NCBI RefSeq assembly: GCF_900163965.1
Contig: NZ_FULE01000037.1
Coordinates: 1-64,000, forward strand
Reading direction: 5' to 3'
Length of the DNA stretch: 64,000 nucleotides
Origin: Vibrio ruber DSM 16370
GTDB lineage: Bacteria; Pseudomonadota; Gammaproteobacteria; Enterobacterales; Vibrionaceae
How positions within the stretch are numbered: the first letter of the stretch is position 1; every line of letters starts with the position of its first letter. Both the position numbers and the translations under genes were made by a program. Positions 47,130 through 57,474 of this stretch are shown piece by piece. The notes under the pieces are model-generated. The model had not been told where the DNA came from, ran no database searches, and saw only the letters and a list, made by a program, of their open reading frames with translations.

Positions 47130-50100
47130 TTAACATTCACTGATTGCATTTTTGATGCGTTTATCCGATACGGGATAAGGCGTTCCCAACTGTTGGGCAA
47201 AGAAGCTCACCCTTAACTCTTCAATCATCCAGCGGATGGCTTTGACATTCTCAGGAACCGGTGCGCCTTTCGGGATTTTGTTCAATAACTCCCGATAGTC
47301 TTGGGTCACCGATTCTATTTTCAGCATATGGAGGCGATCTTTGTTCGGGTCGATCGGTAATTTCTCTAATCGACGCTCGATAGCCTTCATATACCTTAGG
47401 ATATCCGGTAGTTTTTTCCAACCACATTCCGTGGCAAAGCCTTTGAAGATTAAGCCTTCAATTTGTGCTTTGATATCAGAAAGTGCAAATGCCATCGTAA
47501 AATCAACTTTTCCTTTCAGCTTTTTGTTGATTTGATAAGCCGTTGTCAAAATTTCCTCAACTTGCTTGGCGATATCAACCACGGTATCACCCAGCTCCGC
47601 CCGAACATGCTCCTTCAGTGCTTCAAACGCCTCGGCTTGCCAGACCAATCCGCCCTGCTCATCAATCAGTTTATCGATCCCACAGGTAATGCAATCATCA
47701 ATCAGATCCAACACTTTGCCATAAGGATTGAAATAGAGCCCGAGTTTGGATTTGTTCGGCAAATTGGTGTGCAGATATTTCACCGGAGAAGGCACATTGA
47801 GCAAAATCAAACGCCGCTCCCCGGCGCGCATCGCACGCTGCTGCTCCTGTTCGGTCTCAAATAGCTGAATCGCGACGCTGTCTTTTTCATCAACCAGAGC
47901 CGGATAAGCCCGCACATCAAAGCCACCTTTTTTCTGCTGGTAGACCTGAGGCAACTCGCCAAAACTCCAGGTATGCAAACCTTTCTGCTCGATATCATCA
48001 TCAGCCACCTGCGACAGGGTTTCTTTGACTTTGTCTTTCAGGCTCTCTTTTAATGCGAATAAATCTTTATTTTCCCGCAGCTTTTTATGACGGTGATCGA
48101 CCGCACGGAATGTGATTCGCAGGTGATCCGGAATCTGATCAATCTGCCAGTCTTCGCGCAGTATGGTCACTCCGGTCATTCGCTTCAGCTCTTTTTCCAA
48201 TGCATCCAACAATGGTAGTTCCATCGGTGTTGTCCGGGCTAAAAAAGCATCCGCATAGTTCGGCGCCGGGACAAAATTCTTGCGCAATGTTTTCGGCAAC
48301 GCCTTGATCAAACTGACGACTAATTCATGCCGCAGCCCGGGGATCTGCCAGTCGAACCCCATCGGCTCGATTTGGTTCAAAACAGCCAGTGGAATGTGAA
48401 CCGTGACACCGTCACTATCATCACCGGGTTCGAATTGATAGCTGAGCTTCAGCTTAATGCCATTCTGATGCCAGAAGTTCGGATAATCGAGTTCGGTGAC
48501 ATGGCTGGCATCCCCTTTGAGCAACATCTCTTTTTCAAAGTGGAGGTATTCCGGATTCTCCCGGCTGACCTTTTTCCACCATGTATCAAAGTGACGACCG
48601 GAGACGACCTCAGTACCGACGCGCTGATCATAAAACTGGAACAAGGACTCATCATCAATCAGAATATCCCGGCGTCTCGATTTATGTTCAAGTTCTTCAA
48701 CCTCTTGCAACAACTTACGGTTTTGTTTGAAAAACGCGTGTTTAGTTTCCCATTCGCCTTCAACCAGAGCGCTGCGGATAAAAATTTCCCGGCTCAGTGT
48801 CGAATCAATTGGTCCATAGTTGACCAGCCGCTTAGCAACAATCGGTACGCCAAACAAGGTCACTTTTTCATAAGCCATCACCGCTGCGCGCTTTTTCGAC
48901 CAATGCGGCTCACTATAGCTGCGTTTGATCAAGTGCTGGGCCAGCGGTTCAATCCACTCCGGCTGAATTTTTGCCACCACTCGCGCCCAGAGTTTCGAGG
49001 TTTCCACAAGCTCAGCCGACATCACCCACTTGGGTTGCTTTTTAAACAGCCCGGAAGCCGGGAAAATATGAAAACGTGCATTCCTCGCGCCGTGGTATTC
49101 TTTCTCTTCCTGGTCTTTAATCCCGACATGAGACAGCAAGCCCACCAGAATCGAGGTGTGAACTCCCTGATAACTGCCGGGTTCTTCATTCAGCTTCAAC
49201 CCCAGATCATGCATACTCTGATGCAACTGAAAATAGACATCCTGCCATTCACGAATGCGCAAATAGTTCAGATAGTCGCTTTTACACTGACGGCGAAACT
49301 GATTCCCGGTCAGTGCTTTCTGTTGTGTTTTGATGTAATCCCACAGGTTTACAAAGGTCAGAAAATCAGAGTCTTCATGGTAAAAGCGGCGGTGTTTATC
49401 ATCGGCAGACTGCTGTTTGTCTGCCGGTCGCTCGCGGGGGTCTTGAATCGACAAGGCTGCCGCGATAATCATCACTTCTTTCAGACATCCCCATTTGGGC
49501 GCTTCCAGCACCATACGAGCCAAACGTGGATCAATCGGCAGACGCGAGAGTTTTTGCCCAATGGCGGTCAGCCGTTTTTTGCGTTCCTGAGACTGAGCCT
49601 GAATCGCGCCTAACTCTTCAAGAAGACGGACACCATCTTGAATATTGCGTTTATCCGGGGCTTCAACAAAGGGAAATGCTTCAATGTCACCGAGTCCCAG
49701 AGCCGTCATCTGCAAAATGACCGAAGCCAGATTGGTTCTGAGAATTTCCGGATCGGTAAATTCCGGACGGGATTGAAAATCGTCTTCGGCATAAAGCCGG
49801 ATACAGATCCCGGCTTCAACCCGACCGCAACGCCCTTTCCGCTGGTTGGCACTGGCCTGAGAAATCGGCTCAATCGGTAACCGCTGGACTTTAGTGCGGT
49901 AACTATAACGACTGATCCGGGCGGTTCCCGGGTCAATCACGTACTTAATTCCGGGGACGGTCAAAGATGTTTCGGCAACGTTGGTTGCCAAGACGATTCT
50001 CCGGCCACTGTGAGGCTGAAAAATCCGATTCTGCTCACCGGCGGAAAGACGCGCATACAACGGCACAATTTCGGTATGTTTAAGATTACGCTTACTCAAA

Positions 50101-51050
50101 GCATCCGCCGTATCTCTGATCTCGCGCTCGCCGTTCATAAAGATCAGAATGTCTCCCGGCCCCTCATCGCTCAGTTCATCGACCGCTTCAAAAATCCCCT
50201 CAAGCTGGTCACGATCACTGTCATCTTCCCCGGCTAAAGGACGATATCGGGTATCGACCGGATAGGTTCTGCCGGACACTTCAATAATCGGTGCGCCGTC
50301 AAAATGCTGGGAAAAGCGTTCAGGGTCGATGGTTGCAGAGGTGATAATCACTTTTAGATCAGGACGCTTTGGCAACAGTTGTTTCAAATAGCCAAGAATA
50401 AAATCAATGTTCAGACTACGTTCATGAGCCTCATCAATGATGATCGTGTCGTACTGGTTGAGGAACCGATCATGCTGGATTTCAGCCAGCAGTATCCCGT
50501 CTGTCATCAGTTTAATTTGCGTCTGCTCGGAGATCTGATCATTAAAACGCACTTTATAACCGACGAAATCACCGAGTGAGGTTTTCGTTTCTTCAGCAAT
50601 CCGGGTGGCAACTGAGCGCGCAGCTAACCGACGCGGTTGGGTATGACCAATCACGCCATAGGTGCCGCGCCCCAATTCAGCACAGATTTTCGGTAGTTGG
50701 GTGGTTTTACCTGAGCCAGTTTCACCCGCCACAATCACGACCTGATGCTTTTCAATTGCTTGAGCAATATCATCCCGTTTCTGACTGACGGGCAGAATTT
50801 CCGGGTAGTCTAATACCGCAGAAGTTTGCTGTCTGAGCTCAGCTGCCATCATCGATTTGGCAATATCCTGCGCGATTTCATCAAAAACGGCCTGCTTGGC
50901 ACTGGGATTATTAATTTTACTGGCACCCTGAATCCGTTTATTCAGGCGAAACCGGTCTCTGAGCATACATTCGTTCAATGCATGACGCAGCGTTTTCTCG
51001 GTATTGGGCTGTGCCTGAGGTGATTGGGTATGTGGCTGTGACGACGTCAA
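47130..51050 (-). CDS. hrpA: ATP-dependent RNA helicase HrpA
   Basis: 1306 aa from TTG 51050, close to the 1300 of E. coli HrpA. The frame runs 30 codons further upstream, but only TTG 51050 has a suitable AGGA 6 nt before it, and the extra residues are not helicase-like. The DEAH helicase core shows GETGSGKTTQ (Walker A), DEAHERS (motif II), TSATIDPERF (III) and QRKGRCGR (VI). Long C-terminal DUF3418/OB-type regions are complete. In E. coli it rescues collided ribosomes and processes daa mRNA. It is divergent from the gene at 51202. Confidence 0.95.
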   Translation of the reverse strand: MTSSQPHTQSPQAQPNTEKTLRHALNECMLRDRFRLNKRIQGASKINNPSAKQAVFDEIAQDIAKSMMAAELRQQTSAVLDYPEILPVSQKRDDIAQAIEKHQVVIVAGETGSGKTTQLPKICAELGRGTYGVIGHTQPRRLAARSVATRIAEETKTSLGDFVGYKVRFNDQISEQTQIKLMTDGILLAEIQHDRFLNQYDTIIIDEAHERSLNIDFILGYLKQLLPKRPDLKVIITSATIDPERFSQHFDGAPIIEVSGRTYPVDTRYRPLAGEDDSDRDQLEGIFEAVDELSDEGPGDILIFMNGEREIRDTADALSKRNLKHTEIVPLYARLSAGEQNRIFQPHSGRRIVLATNVAETSLTVPGIKYVIDPGTARISRYSYRTKVQRLPIEPISQASANQRKGRCGRVEAGICIRLYAEDDFQSRPEFTDPEILRTNLASVILQMTALGLGDIEAFPFVEAPDKRNIQDGVRLLEELGAIQAQSQERKKRLTAIGQKLSRLPIDPRLARMVLEAPKWGCLKEVMIIAAALSIQDPRERPADKQQSADDKHRRFYHEDSDFLTFVNLWDYIKTQQKALTGNQFRRQCKSDYLNYLRIREWQDVYFQLHQSMHDLGLKLNEEPGSYQGVHTSILVGLLSHVGIKDQEEKEYHGARNARFHIFPASGLFKKQPKWVMSAELVETSKLWARVVAKIQPEWIEPLAQHLIKRSYSEPHWSKKRAAVMAYEKVTLFGVPIVAKRLVNYGPIDSTLSREIFIRSALVEGEWETKHAFFKQNRKLLQEVEELEHKSRRRDILIDDESLFQFYDQRVGTEVVSGRHFDTWWKKVSRENPEYLHFEKEMLLKGDASHVTELDYPNFWHQNGIKLKLSYQFEPGDDSDGVTVHIPLAVLNQIEPMGFDWQIPGLRHELVVSLIKALPKTLRKNFVPAPNYADAFLARTTPMELPLLDALEKELKRMTGVTILREDWQIDQIPDHLRITFRAVDHRHKKLRENKDLFALKESLKDKVKETLSQVADDDIEQKGLHTWSFGELPQVYQQKKGGFDVRAYPALVDEKDSVAIQLFETEQEQQRAMRAGERRLILLNVPSPVKYLHTNLPNKSKLGLYFNPYGKVLDLIDDCITCGIDKLIDEQGGLVWQAEAFEALKEHVRAELGDTVVDIAKQVEEILTTAYQINKKLKGKVDFTMAFALSDIKAQIEGLIFKGFATECGWKKLPDILRYMKAIERRLEKLPIDPNKDRLHMLKIESVTQDYRELLNKIPKGAPVPENVKAIRWMIEELRVSFFAQQLGTPYPVSDKRIKNAISEC

Positions 51051-51201
51051 AGCGAATCCTATTGTATACTTGATTAAAACTGGCCGGATTGTATCACTGT
51101 CAGGCCATGACACCAAAAACTCCTTGGTTTTCACATTCATCTGACCAGGCAGTTCTCAATCCAATCTGGTGCAGGTTGACCGTTTTTGATGTATATTTCG
51201 T

Positions 51202-51615
51202 TTGATGTCAGACATGCAGGATGAGACCATAGATAACGTGAAAGCTTCTGAATTTATTCATATACTTAATGCCCTGCCTAATGATCCGGAAATCGTTACC
51301 GGAGAAATATGGCTGCCGGAGCGTTTATTACAGGCCACCTATCTTGATGACTTGCTATTTTGTCAGTTTGATAATGCACCGGAAGAGAATGAAGGCGAAG
51401 AAGAAGGCAGAGGTTTTGTCGATCATGAACTGTCCCTGCTCAAAAGCCATATCATGCAGATTTTTCTCGAAAAAGCGCCTTTGGAGCATAAACGGGATGC
51501 GATTCTGGCACTGATTCTTTATGCGCATGAACATTCATCATCCGATGTCGTTGAGATGCTTGAGCAACTCAGTTTGCAGGAAAATACTCTGCAAGAAAAC
51601 GATCAGGAAAGTTAA
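51202..51615 (+). CDS. Conserved acidic hypothetical protein
   Basis: 137 aa, strongly acidic, with an EENEGEEEGRG stretch in the middle and a helical C-terminus (DAILALILYAHEHSSSDVV). No known domain, signal or membrane segment. The first start is TTG 51202; ATG 51205 or ATG 51214 are alternatives, none with a clear ribosome site. It is divergent from hrpA and its stop overlaps the convergent SDR gene by 4 nt. Normal codon use suggests a resident gene. Unknown function. Confidence 0.6.
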   Translation: MMSDMQDETIDNVKASEFIHILNALPNDPEIVTGEIWLPERLLQATYLDDLLFCQFDNAPEENEGEEEGRGFVDHELSLLKSHIMQIFLEKAPLEHKRDAILALILYAHEHSSSDVVEMLEQLSLQENTLQENDQES

Positions 51616-52703
51616 TCCCGACCTTTGAGCGGAACACGCGATTCGCGCCCCAATTGCTCCGTTTCAATCAACTGCGCAAAGAAATCGTTCATCGTGACTG
51701 ACAAAGCGCGGTATTTAAGCCCCAACTCACCAATACTTTTGGTGTTATTTCCTTTCCATGTATACCCGACATTCTGCGTAATCGTTTTGCGGGTTATCGC
51801 CGGGTTGAGCATTGGTCCAAATAACCACACCAGAAACTTCGGGAGTATCCGTTTGGGCAGCGGATAATGCTTGCCATATGTCGGCTGGAGCTGACGCGCC
51901 ATTTCCAGTAATGTCGTGTTATAACCGGAGATAATATATCGTCCTCGCGCATGCGTGGTATAAGCCGCCGATAAATGGGCTTCGGCCACATCCCGGACAT
52001 CAACGACCCCGACGCCCCAGTCCGGCACACCGGCTTTCATTGTGCCATCCCCCATCTGACGAATGATTTGAAAACTTTCAGAGGACATATAAGGATTGAC
52101 GCCCGGCCCCATGATCAGAGAGGGATTCATCACGATCAGTGTCCACTGTTGCTGAGTCTCCGCGATACACCACGCTGCTTTTTCAGCTTCCGTTTTTGAA
52201 TATGAGTATGGGTTATGGTCTATCGTGCTGGACTGATTCCAGCTTTCTTCAGTCACCATGCCATGCTCTAAGTTTGACAAGTCGGCGTTATCACCATAGA
52301 TGGCAGCACAACTGCTGGTCAGAACCACACGCTCTACTGATGGTGTTAATGTCGCCTGATTGAGTACATTACGGGTTCCTTCCACGGCAGGTGTAATCAA
52401 CTCACTGAGTGGATCGCTGACCTGAAGCCGAAATGGTGACGCGGTATGAAATACCACCCGACATCCTTGCATTGCTTGTGCATATGATCCGTCATCAAGT
52501 AAATCTGCCTGAAAATAACGGAGCGTTCCCGGAGCAGTGCGAGCGATTCGGTTGAGATACTTGAGTTTATGCTGAGCCGTCACATCTCGAACCGTTGCGT
52601 GTACTGTCACGCCGGATTCCAGTAAACGTTTAATCAGCCAGCCGGCCACATATCCTGTCGCTCCGGTTACAAGTACCGGCGATTTACGGTCAATGCTATA
52701 CAT
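51612..52703 (-). CDS. NAD(P)-dependent SDR, dihydroflavonol reductase-like
   Basis: 363 aa extended short-chain dehydrogenase. The Rossmann loop is VTGATGYVAGWLIKRLL, the catalytic Tyr/Lys pair is in YSYSKTEAEKA and the Ser in LTSSCAAIYGD. Closest in style to plant-type dihydroflavonol-4-reductases and bacterial aldehyde reductases, which reduce a carbonyl with NADPH. The substrate is unknown. It lies 9 nt downstream of the TetR gene, so the regulator probably controls it and itself. Confidence 0.82.
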   Translation of the reverse strand: MYSIDRKSPVLVTGATGYVAGWLIKRLLESGVTVHATVRDVTAQHKLKYLNRIARTAPGTLRYFQADLLDDGSYAQAMQGCRVVFHTASPFRLQVSDPLSELITPAVEGTRNVLNQATLTPSVERVVLTSSCAAIYGDNADLSNLEHGMVTEESWNQSSTIDHNPYSYSKTEAEKAAWCIAETQQQWTLIVMNPSLIMGPGVNPYMSSESFQIIRQMGDGTMKAGVPDWGVGVVDVRDVAEAHLSAAYTTHARGRYIISGYNTTLLEMARQLQPTYGKHYPLPKRILPKFLVWLFGPMLNPAITRKTITQNVGYTWKGNNTKSIGELGLKYRALSVTMNDFFAQLIETEQLGRESRVPLKGRD

Positions 52704-52706
52704 GAT

Positions 52707-53297
52707 TTAATCGTTCTCATCTAAACAAGATGCAGAAATTACGATGCCACGCCAATACACACGAAAGGCTTCGCGAAATATCGTTTCCGTCTCATCGCGA
52801 GTATATTTTTTCCGGTTCGCGTACATGACCAGTGAATGCAGATAACTTTGTGCTGTGATACAAATCAGCTCGGGAGAAATAGGATGTAGCGTACCGCTAT
52901 CCTGAGCGTCTTTGAGTTTTTTGAGCATCGGCTCCCATAGCTCTTCTGCATACTGGCGAACCGTTTCCCCCAGTAACTGAGAGGCGTTCAGCACATTCAA
53001 CGCCCAATATTCCCTCATATGGTCATAAGACCAATGCGCAAAAGCAATCCATTGAGTAAAAAGAACCTCGGAGATCGGTGCTGAAAAATTCACCTGACGC
53101 AAGATCACATCCGCCATATTGCGTTTAATAAAGAGATAAACATCATCGATCAGCATCTGTTTGGTTTCAAAATGATTGAACAGTGTGCCGTTAGAAACAC
53201 TCGCTTCTTTTGCAATGGCTGCGGTCGAGACACCTACGCCATCCTGAGCAAACAAGCGAATGGCAGCTTCAATAATCTGTAGTTTCTTGGCGTTCAT
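52707..53297 (-). CDS. TetR-family transcriptional regulator
   Basis: 196 aa from ATG 53297 (a TTG three codons earlier is less likely). The helix-turn-helix is GVSTAAIAKEASVSNGTLFN followed by HFETKQML. The C-terminal ligand domain is helical and divergent. A perfect 24-bp palindrome lies 14-37 nt before the start, so autorepression is likely, with release by a ligand handled by the co-transcribed SDR. The ligand is unknown. Confidence 0.88.
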   Translation of the reverse strand: MNAKKLQIIEAAIRLFAQDGVGVSTAAIAKEASVSNGTLFNHFETKQMLIDDVYLFIKRNMADVILRQVNFSAPISEVLFTQWIAFAHWSYDHMREYWALNVLNASQLLGETVRQYAEELWEPMLKKLKDAQDSGTLHPISPELICITAQSYLHSLVMYANRKKYTRDETETIFREAFRVYWRGIVISASCLDEND

Positions 53298-53310
53298 TAA
53301 AAACAATACA

Positions 53311-53334
53311 TTTAGAGTGACTAGTCACTCTAAA
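53311..53334. promoter_or_regulatory. Perfect 24-bp palindrome, probable TetR operator
   Basis: TTTAGAGTGACT directly followed by its exact reverse complement AGTCACTCTAAA, just upstream of the tetR start. Length, symmetry and position are those of TetR-family operators. Confidence 0.8.
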
Positions 53335-53657
53335 TTAATGCAAAAAGACCTCACCCGTCAACAAAAATCTAATTGAGAATTATTTTCATTTTATTGTATA
53401 GGTACAAATAGGTACAGACGTGAGGTGACGTAAAAGGTGTAAGCGGTGCACGTTGAAAATGAACCCGTTTACAATCCTGTGGTCAGAATAATCAATACAG
53501 CCTTTTAAAACGGTTTCACATCAATAGGATGACATTGTATAACCTTCCCAAACACACTTGGGTATAAAACAATCAATATCGAGTCGATCACGTTTATTTT
53601 CTGATGATCCTATGATATTTCTTACGGCTGATAATTAAGCGCTTCTGTGAGGAAAAT
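53335..53657. other. Divergent tetR / terB-like intergenic region
   Basis: About 320 bases with no gene. It contains a short direct repeat (TAGGTACAAATAGGTACA, 53399-53416) and should carry promoters for both flanking genes. I see no RNA gene or terminator. Confidence 0.4.
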
Positions 53658-54107
53658 ATGTTTAATACCATTACATCACTGTTTAAAGAACTTCTTGAAG
53701 GTCAGGATCTCGGTCATCATGAAGACAGTCCGCAACTGGCAATTGCCTGCCTGCTGACTGAGGTGTCCGGAGCGGATCACGACATATCCTCGTCAGAAAA
53801 AGAGGCGCAGACTCAACTGCTTATCAAATTGTGTCAACTGACTCAACCTGAAGCTGAAAACTTATTAAAACAGGCTGCACAGCAAGTGAAGGATTCCGCT
53901 TCGCTCTATGACTTTACATCGCAGCTCAGAACGTTGTCTCAAGAACGACGCTTTGAACTGATTCAAGCCATGTGGGAAGTCGCCAATGCCGATGAATACA
54001 TCGACCCGTTTGAAGATGCAGTCATTCGTAAAACCGCAGAACTGTTATATGTCGATCATAGTGAATTTATCCGGGCAAAATTAATTGTGACCGATCATAA
54101 ATCTTAA
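53658..54107 (+). CDS. TerB-like (DjlA/TerB fold) protein
   Basis: 149 aa all-helical TerB domain. The signature is the pair of acidic metal-binding loops: ACLLTEVSGADHDISSSEKE near 30-49 and AMWEVANADEYIDPFED near 110-126. TerB proteins bind Ca2+ and occur in tellurite-resistance and membrane-stress systems; stand-alone forms in Vibrio have no defined role. Ribosome site GAGGAAAAT. Cytoplasmic, single gene upstream of rimO. Confidence 0.82.
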   Translation: MFNTITSLFKELLEGQDLGHHEDSPQLAIACLLTEVSGADHDISSSEKEAQTQLLIKLCQLTQPEAENLLKQAAQQVKDSASLYDFTSQLRTLSQERRFELIQAMWEVANADEYIDPFEDAVIRKTAELLYVDHSEFIRAKLIVTDHKS

Positions 54108-54190
54108 CGGCTCTCTCCCACTTTGCTCGCCCTGTCATCATCCGCACTGTGAACGACAGTTATCGAGCACGGCACAACCCTTCATAATCA

Positions 54191-54224
54191 AGCAGAAGTC
54201 GAATCATCCGGTTCGACTTCTGCT
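54191..54224 (+). terminator. Stem-loop after the TerB-like gene
   Basis: AGCAGAAGTCGAA and TTCGACTTCTGCT form a 13-bp perfect stem with an 8-nt loop, about 85 nt after the stop. Weakly T-rich after the stem. Confidence 0.65.
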
Positions 54225-54398
54225 GTTCAATTTCTACACGTCAGCTATAATATGTGCCCTTTATAGCCGGATGATGTTAAAGAGCCGTATCAACCATCCT
54301 GAATCAATCTAAGGCCACGATTTGAACCGAGGTTGGTCAAATTGCTGTGTGACAGCAGTGACCATGCATAACATACGATTAGGTAGCAAAATAAAGCA

Positions 54399-55808
54399 AT
54401 GACAGTCCATACTTATACGCCAAATCAAACCACGACTCTGGATACAGCGCAGAAAACGCTGGCACAGCAAGAAGCAAGCAATCATGCGGTATCAGGTAAC
54501 AGAATCGGATTTGTTTCTCTGGGGTGCCCGAAAAACCTTGTCGATTCAGAGCGAATTCTGACCCAGTTGCGAACTGAAGGATACGATATCGTCAGCCAGT
54601 ATCAGAATGCTGACTTGGTTATCGTCAATACCTGTGGTTTTATCGACAGTGCCGTTCAGGAATCTCTGGATGCTATCGGGGAAGCGCTGAATGAAAACGG
54701 CAAAGTCATTGTCACCGGATGTCTCGGGGCGCGAGAAGATGAAATCCGGGAAGTTCATCCCAATGTATTAGGAATTACCGGACCACACGCTTACGAAAAT
54801 GTCCTTGAGCATGTCCATCAGTTTGTGCCGCGGCCGGCGCACAATCCATATACCAGTCTCGTCCCCGATCATGGGGTCAAACTGACCCCGAAACACTACG
54901 CGTATCTGAAAATATCAGAAGGTTGTAATCATCGTTGTACATTCTGCATTATCCCTTCCATGCGCGGTCAGTTAGTGAGCCGCCCGGTCGGTGAAATCAT
55001 CGGGGAAGCAGAACGGCTGAAAAATGCAGGCGTCAAAGAACTGCTTGTCATCAGTCAGGATACCAGTGCTTATGGCGTGGATACTAAACACAGCCTTGGT
55101 TTCTCAAACGGCACACCAGTGCGGCAAAACCTCACAGCGCTCAGTGAACATCTGAGTCAGTTGGGAATTTGGATCCGACTCCATTATGTTTACCCTTATC
55201 CTCATGTGGATGACATCATTCCGTTGATGGCGGCAGGAAAAATCTTGCCTTACCTTGATATTCCATTTCAACATGCCAGCCCGCGCGTTCTGAAAATGAT
55301 GAAACGTCCCGGTCAGGCAGAACGAACGCTGGAACGGATTAAACAGTGGCGTGAAATCTGTCCGCAACTGGTGATTCGTTCCACCTTTATCGTCGGGTTC
55401 CCCGGAGAAACGGAAGAAGATTTTCAAATCTTACTCGATTGGCTGCAAGAAGCGCAGCTCGACCGGGTCGGATGCTTTAAATACTCTCCGGTTGAAGGTG
55501 CTACCGCCAATGAACTGGCCGAACAAGTTCCGGAATCGATCAAGCAGGAGCGCTATGAACGTTTTATGGCGTTGCAGCAATCAATCAGTACCGCAAAACT
55601 GCAACGTCGTATCGGCACTCAAATGCAAGTGCTGATCGATGACGTCGATCAGGAAGGTGCGATAGGCCGCTCTTACGCTGACGCACCTGAAATTGACGGT
55701 GTGGTTTACCTCAATGGTGAAACGGGGGTAAAAGCGGGAGATTTAGTGAATGTCATCATTGAACATGCAGACGAATATGATCTGTGGGGTAGCCTGATCG
55801 CTGATTAA
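54399..55808 (+). CDS. rimO: Ribosomal protein S12 methylthiotransferase RimO
   Basis: 469 aa. The UPF0004 domain starts [18 protein letters not shown] with cluster-binding Cys43, Cys79 and Cys108. The radical-SAM motif CNHRCTFC gives Cys176, Cys180 and Cys183, and a TRAM domain closes the protein. It adds a methylthio group to an aspartate of ribosomal protein S12. It has an N-terminal extension of about 25 residues relative to E. coli RimO; an internal start is possible but no better ribosome site is visible. Confidence 0.96.
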   Translation: MTVHTYTPNQTTTLDTAQKTLAQQEASNHAVSGNRIGFVSLGCPKNLVDSERILTQLRTEGYDIVSQYQNADLVIVNTCGFIDSAVQESLDAIGEALNENGKVIVTGCLGAREDEIREVHPNVLGITGPHAYENVLEHVHQFVPRPAHNPYTSLVPDHGVKLTPKHYAYLKISEGCNHRCTFCIIPSMRGQLVSRPVGEIIGEAERLKNAGVKELLVISQDTSAYGVDTKHSLGFSNGTPVRQNLTALSEHLSQLGIWIRLHYVYPYPHVDDIIPLMAAGKILPYLDIPFQHASPRVLKMMKRPGQAERTLERIKQWREICPQLVIRSTFIVGFPGETEEDFQILLDWLQEAQLDRVGCFKYSPVEGATANELAEQVPESIKQERYERFMALQQSISTAKLQRRIGTQMQVLIDDVDQEGAIGRSYADAPEIDGVVYLNGETGVKAGDLVNVIIEHADEYDLWGSLIAD

Positions 55809-55861
55809 AACACCAGCGTCAGTCTGAGATGCTGAGCAGTTGTGTGACAATACTCGCCACC

Positions 55862-55895
55862 TCAGCACCACGGTGATTCACTCCCGTGGTGCTGA
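55862..55895 (+). terminator. Terminator after rimO
   Basis: TCAGCACCACGG and CCGTGGTGCTGA form a 12-bp stem followed by TTACTTTT. Confidence 0.75.
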
Positions 55896-55974
55896 TTACT
55901 TTTACAAAGGCAGCAACTAAAGCTATGCTGCCTGTTCTTTTTTTCTTTTTCTGATAAAAGAAGGATTCCTGAAG

Positions 55975-56859
55975 ATGTGGATTCTTGTGACCCTCTTTGC
56001 TGCGACTTGTCAATCAATCCGCACGGCTTACCAAAAAACACTCTCCCAAGAGCAGGGCTTTTTACACGCAACCATGGCCCGCTCACTGTATGGTTTACCG
56101 ATTGTGAGTATTTATCTGTTGATTTGCTGGTATTTTATCGGGCAAATTACCTTCCCTTCCATCGGACAGTTTCTCGGTTATGCCTCCGTCTGTGCCATTG
56201 CACAGGTGCTCGCCACTTACCTGATGCTCCGGGTTTTTCAGTCCGGCAGTTTTGCGTTAGGCACACTTCTGGCAAAAACAGAAGCGGTTCTGGCAGCCTT
56301 GATCGGCATTCCGCTGTTACACAATTCGCTGAATCTGACTGCCTGGAGCGGTATTGCATTAGGCGTCACCGGAACGTTAGTGATGAGTATGCGCCTGGGT
56401 AACTTACGTCATGCTCATAAAGATATGTCACTGCTTGCCGGGTTAGGTAGCGGGTTATGCTTTGCCGTTACATCAGTGACAGCGTCACTTGCAAGTCATT
56501 CGCTACAAGGATCGATTATTACCAGCGCAGGTGTCACGATCTGGTACGTTCTCGCATTGCAATCAGTGCTCTTATGTAGCCTGCAAATCTATCGCAGTGG
56601 TGATCTCTTCTCCCCTGTGAAGCAATCTTTCCTGCTCAGCAGCAAAGTCGGTATTCTCAGTTCATTGGGATCAATCGGTTGGTTCACCGGTTTTGCACTG
56701 ATTAATCCGGCGCTGGTCAAAACGCTGGGGCAAATTGAGATTCTCGGTACGCTCTACTTTTCCAAACGGCGTTTTAATGAACAGATGACATTGCAACAAT
56801 GGATCGGTGGCAGCATGATCGTCGGCAGTGTGATTCTGGTTGCCGTCGCGACCCTGTGA
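55975..56859 (+). CDS. EamA/DMT-family inner-membrane transporter
   Basis: 294 aa with about ten membrane helices in two EamA repeats (first repeat ending GTLVMSMRL, second ending IVGSVILVAVATL). The AAGGA ribosome site is 9 nt upstream. DMT-superfamily proteins move small metabolites, often exporting amino acids or nucleotide sugars; the substrate is not predictable here. Convergent with the next exonuclease gene, with 5 bases between stops. Confidence 0.82.
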   Translation: MWILVTLFAATCQSIRTAYQKTLSQEQGFLHATMARSLYGLPIVSIYLLICWYFIGQITFPSIGQFLGYASVCAIAQVLATYLMLRVFQSGSFALGTLLAKTEAVLAALIGIPLLHNSLNLTAWSGIALGVTGTLVMSMRLGNLRHAHKDMSLLAGLGSGLCFAVTSVTASLASHSLQGSIITSAGVTIWYVLALQSVLLCSLQIYRSGDLFSPVKQSFLLSSKVGILSSLGSIGWFTGFALINPALVKTLGQIEILGTLYFSKRRFNEQMTLQQWIGGSMIVGSVILVAVATL

Positions 56860-56864
56860 GAAAC

Positions 56865-57395
56865 CTATAACATGGTCAATGCCAGCTTCGCGAGATTATA
56901 GGCATCGACATATCCGGAGTGCTGACGCCCTTCCCATGGAATCCCAGCCGCTTCCTGAGCCGTCCGGTGCCCGATCCGGCGTTCTTTCATGCGGTGCTGA
57001 ATCCGGTACAAGGTTGCCAGATTAATAAACTCATGGATCGGTGACGCAATCCCTTTCTGTTGGCACTCCTGTTGTAAAATCAGGTCATCCCTTCCCCATG
57101 CCATATAAACTTTATTGGTCGAACCAAAGTTTTTGATCACCGACTGAATCACCTGCGCCAACGGTCGTCCCTGTTTTTCCAGTTTCCGTGGGGTGATACC
57201 GGTTAATTCTGCACAAAACAGCGACACTTCATCCTGTTCCGGCTGAACATAGTACTGAGCTCTTTTGACGATTTTGCCTTGATCCAGTGCGATTTCAGCC
57301 AAACCGATTTCAATTATTTCTCCGGTTGTCCCGACACCGTTTTCATTCCAGCAACACATTTCCAGATCGAAGCAGACAACTCGATTGCAGTTCAT
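56865..57395 (-). CDS. 3-prime to 5-prime exonuclease (ERI-1/KapD-like DEDDh)
   Basis: 176 aa. Exo I is VVCFDLEMCCW, with the Asp-x-Glu metal pair; Exo II is in MAWGRDDLILQQECQ; Exo III is HSGYVDAYNLAKLA. This is the ERI-1/KapD subgroup of RNase-T-like exonucleases, which trim RNA 3-prime ends. Some relatives regulate sporulation in Bacillus, but in this background an RNA-processing role is more likely. Divergent from the DUF2760 operon. Confidence 0.82.
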   Translation of the reverse strand: MNCNRVVCFDLEMCCWNENGVGTTGEIIEIGLAEIALDQGKIVKRAQYYVQPEQDEVSLFCAELTGITPRKLEKQGRPLAQVIQSVIKNFGSTNKVYMAWGRDDLILQQECQQKGIASPIHEFINLATLYRIQHRMKERRIGHRTAQEAAGIPWEGRQHSGYVDAYNLAKLALTML

Positions 57396-57474
57396 AACCT
57401 ATATACCCAGTCTTTCGCCCAAACCCGCGATCATAATGAAATAATCTCAAAAAGCGAATCAAGGAGACAACACC

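Noticed and set aside
48327..49613. 428-codon plus-strand ORF
   Set aside because: It lies wholly antisense to hrpA, has no ribosome site or family resemblance, and reflects the codon bias of hrpA.
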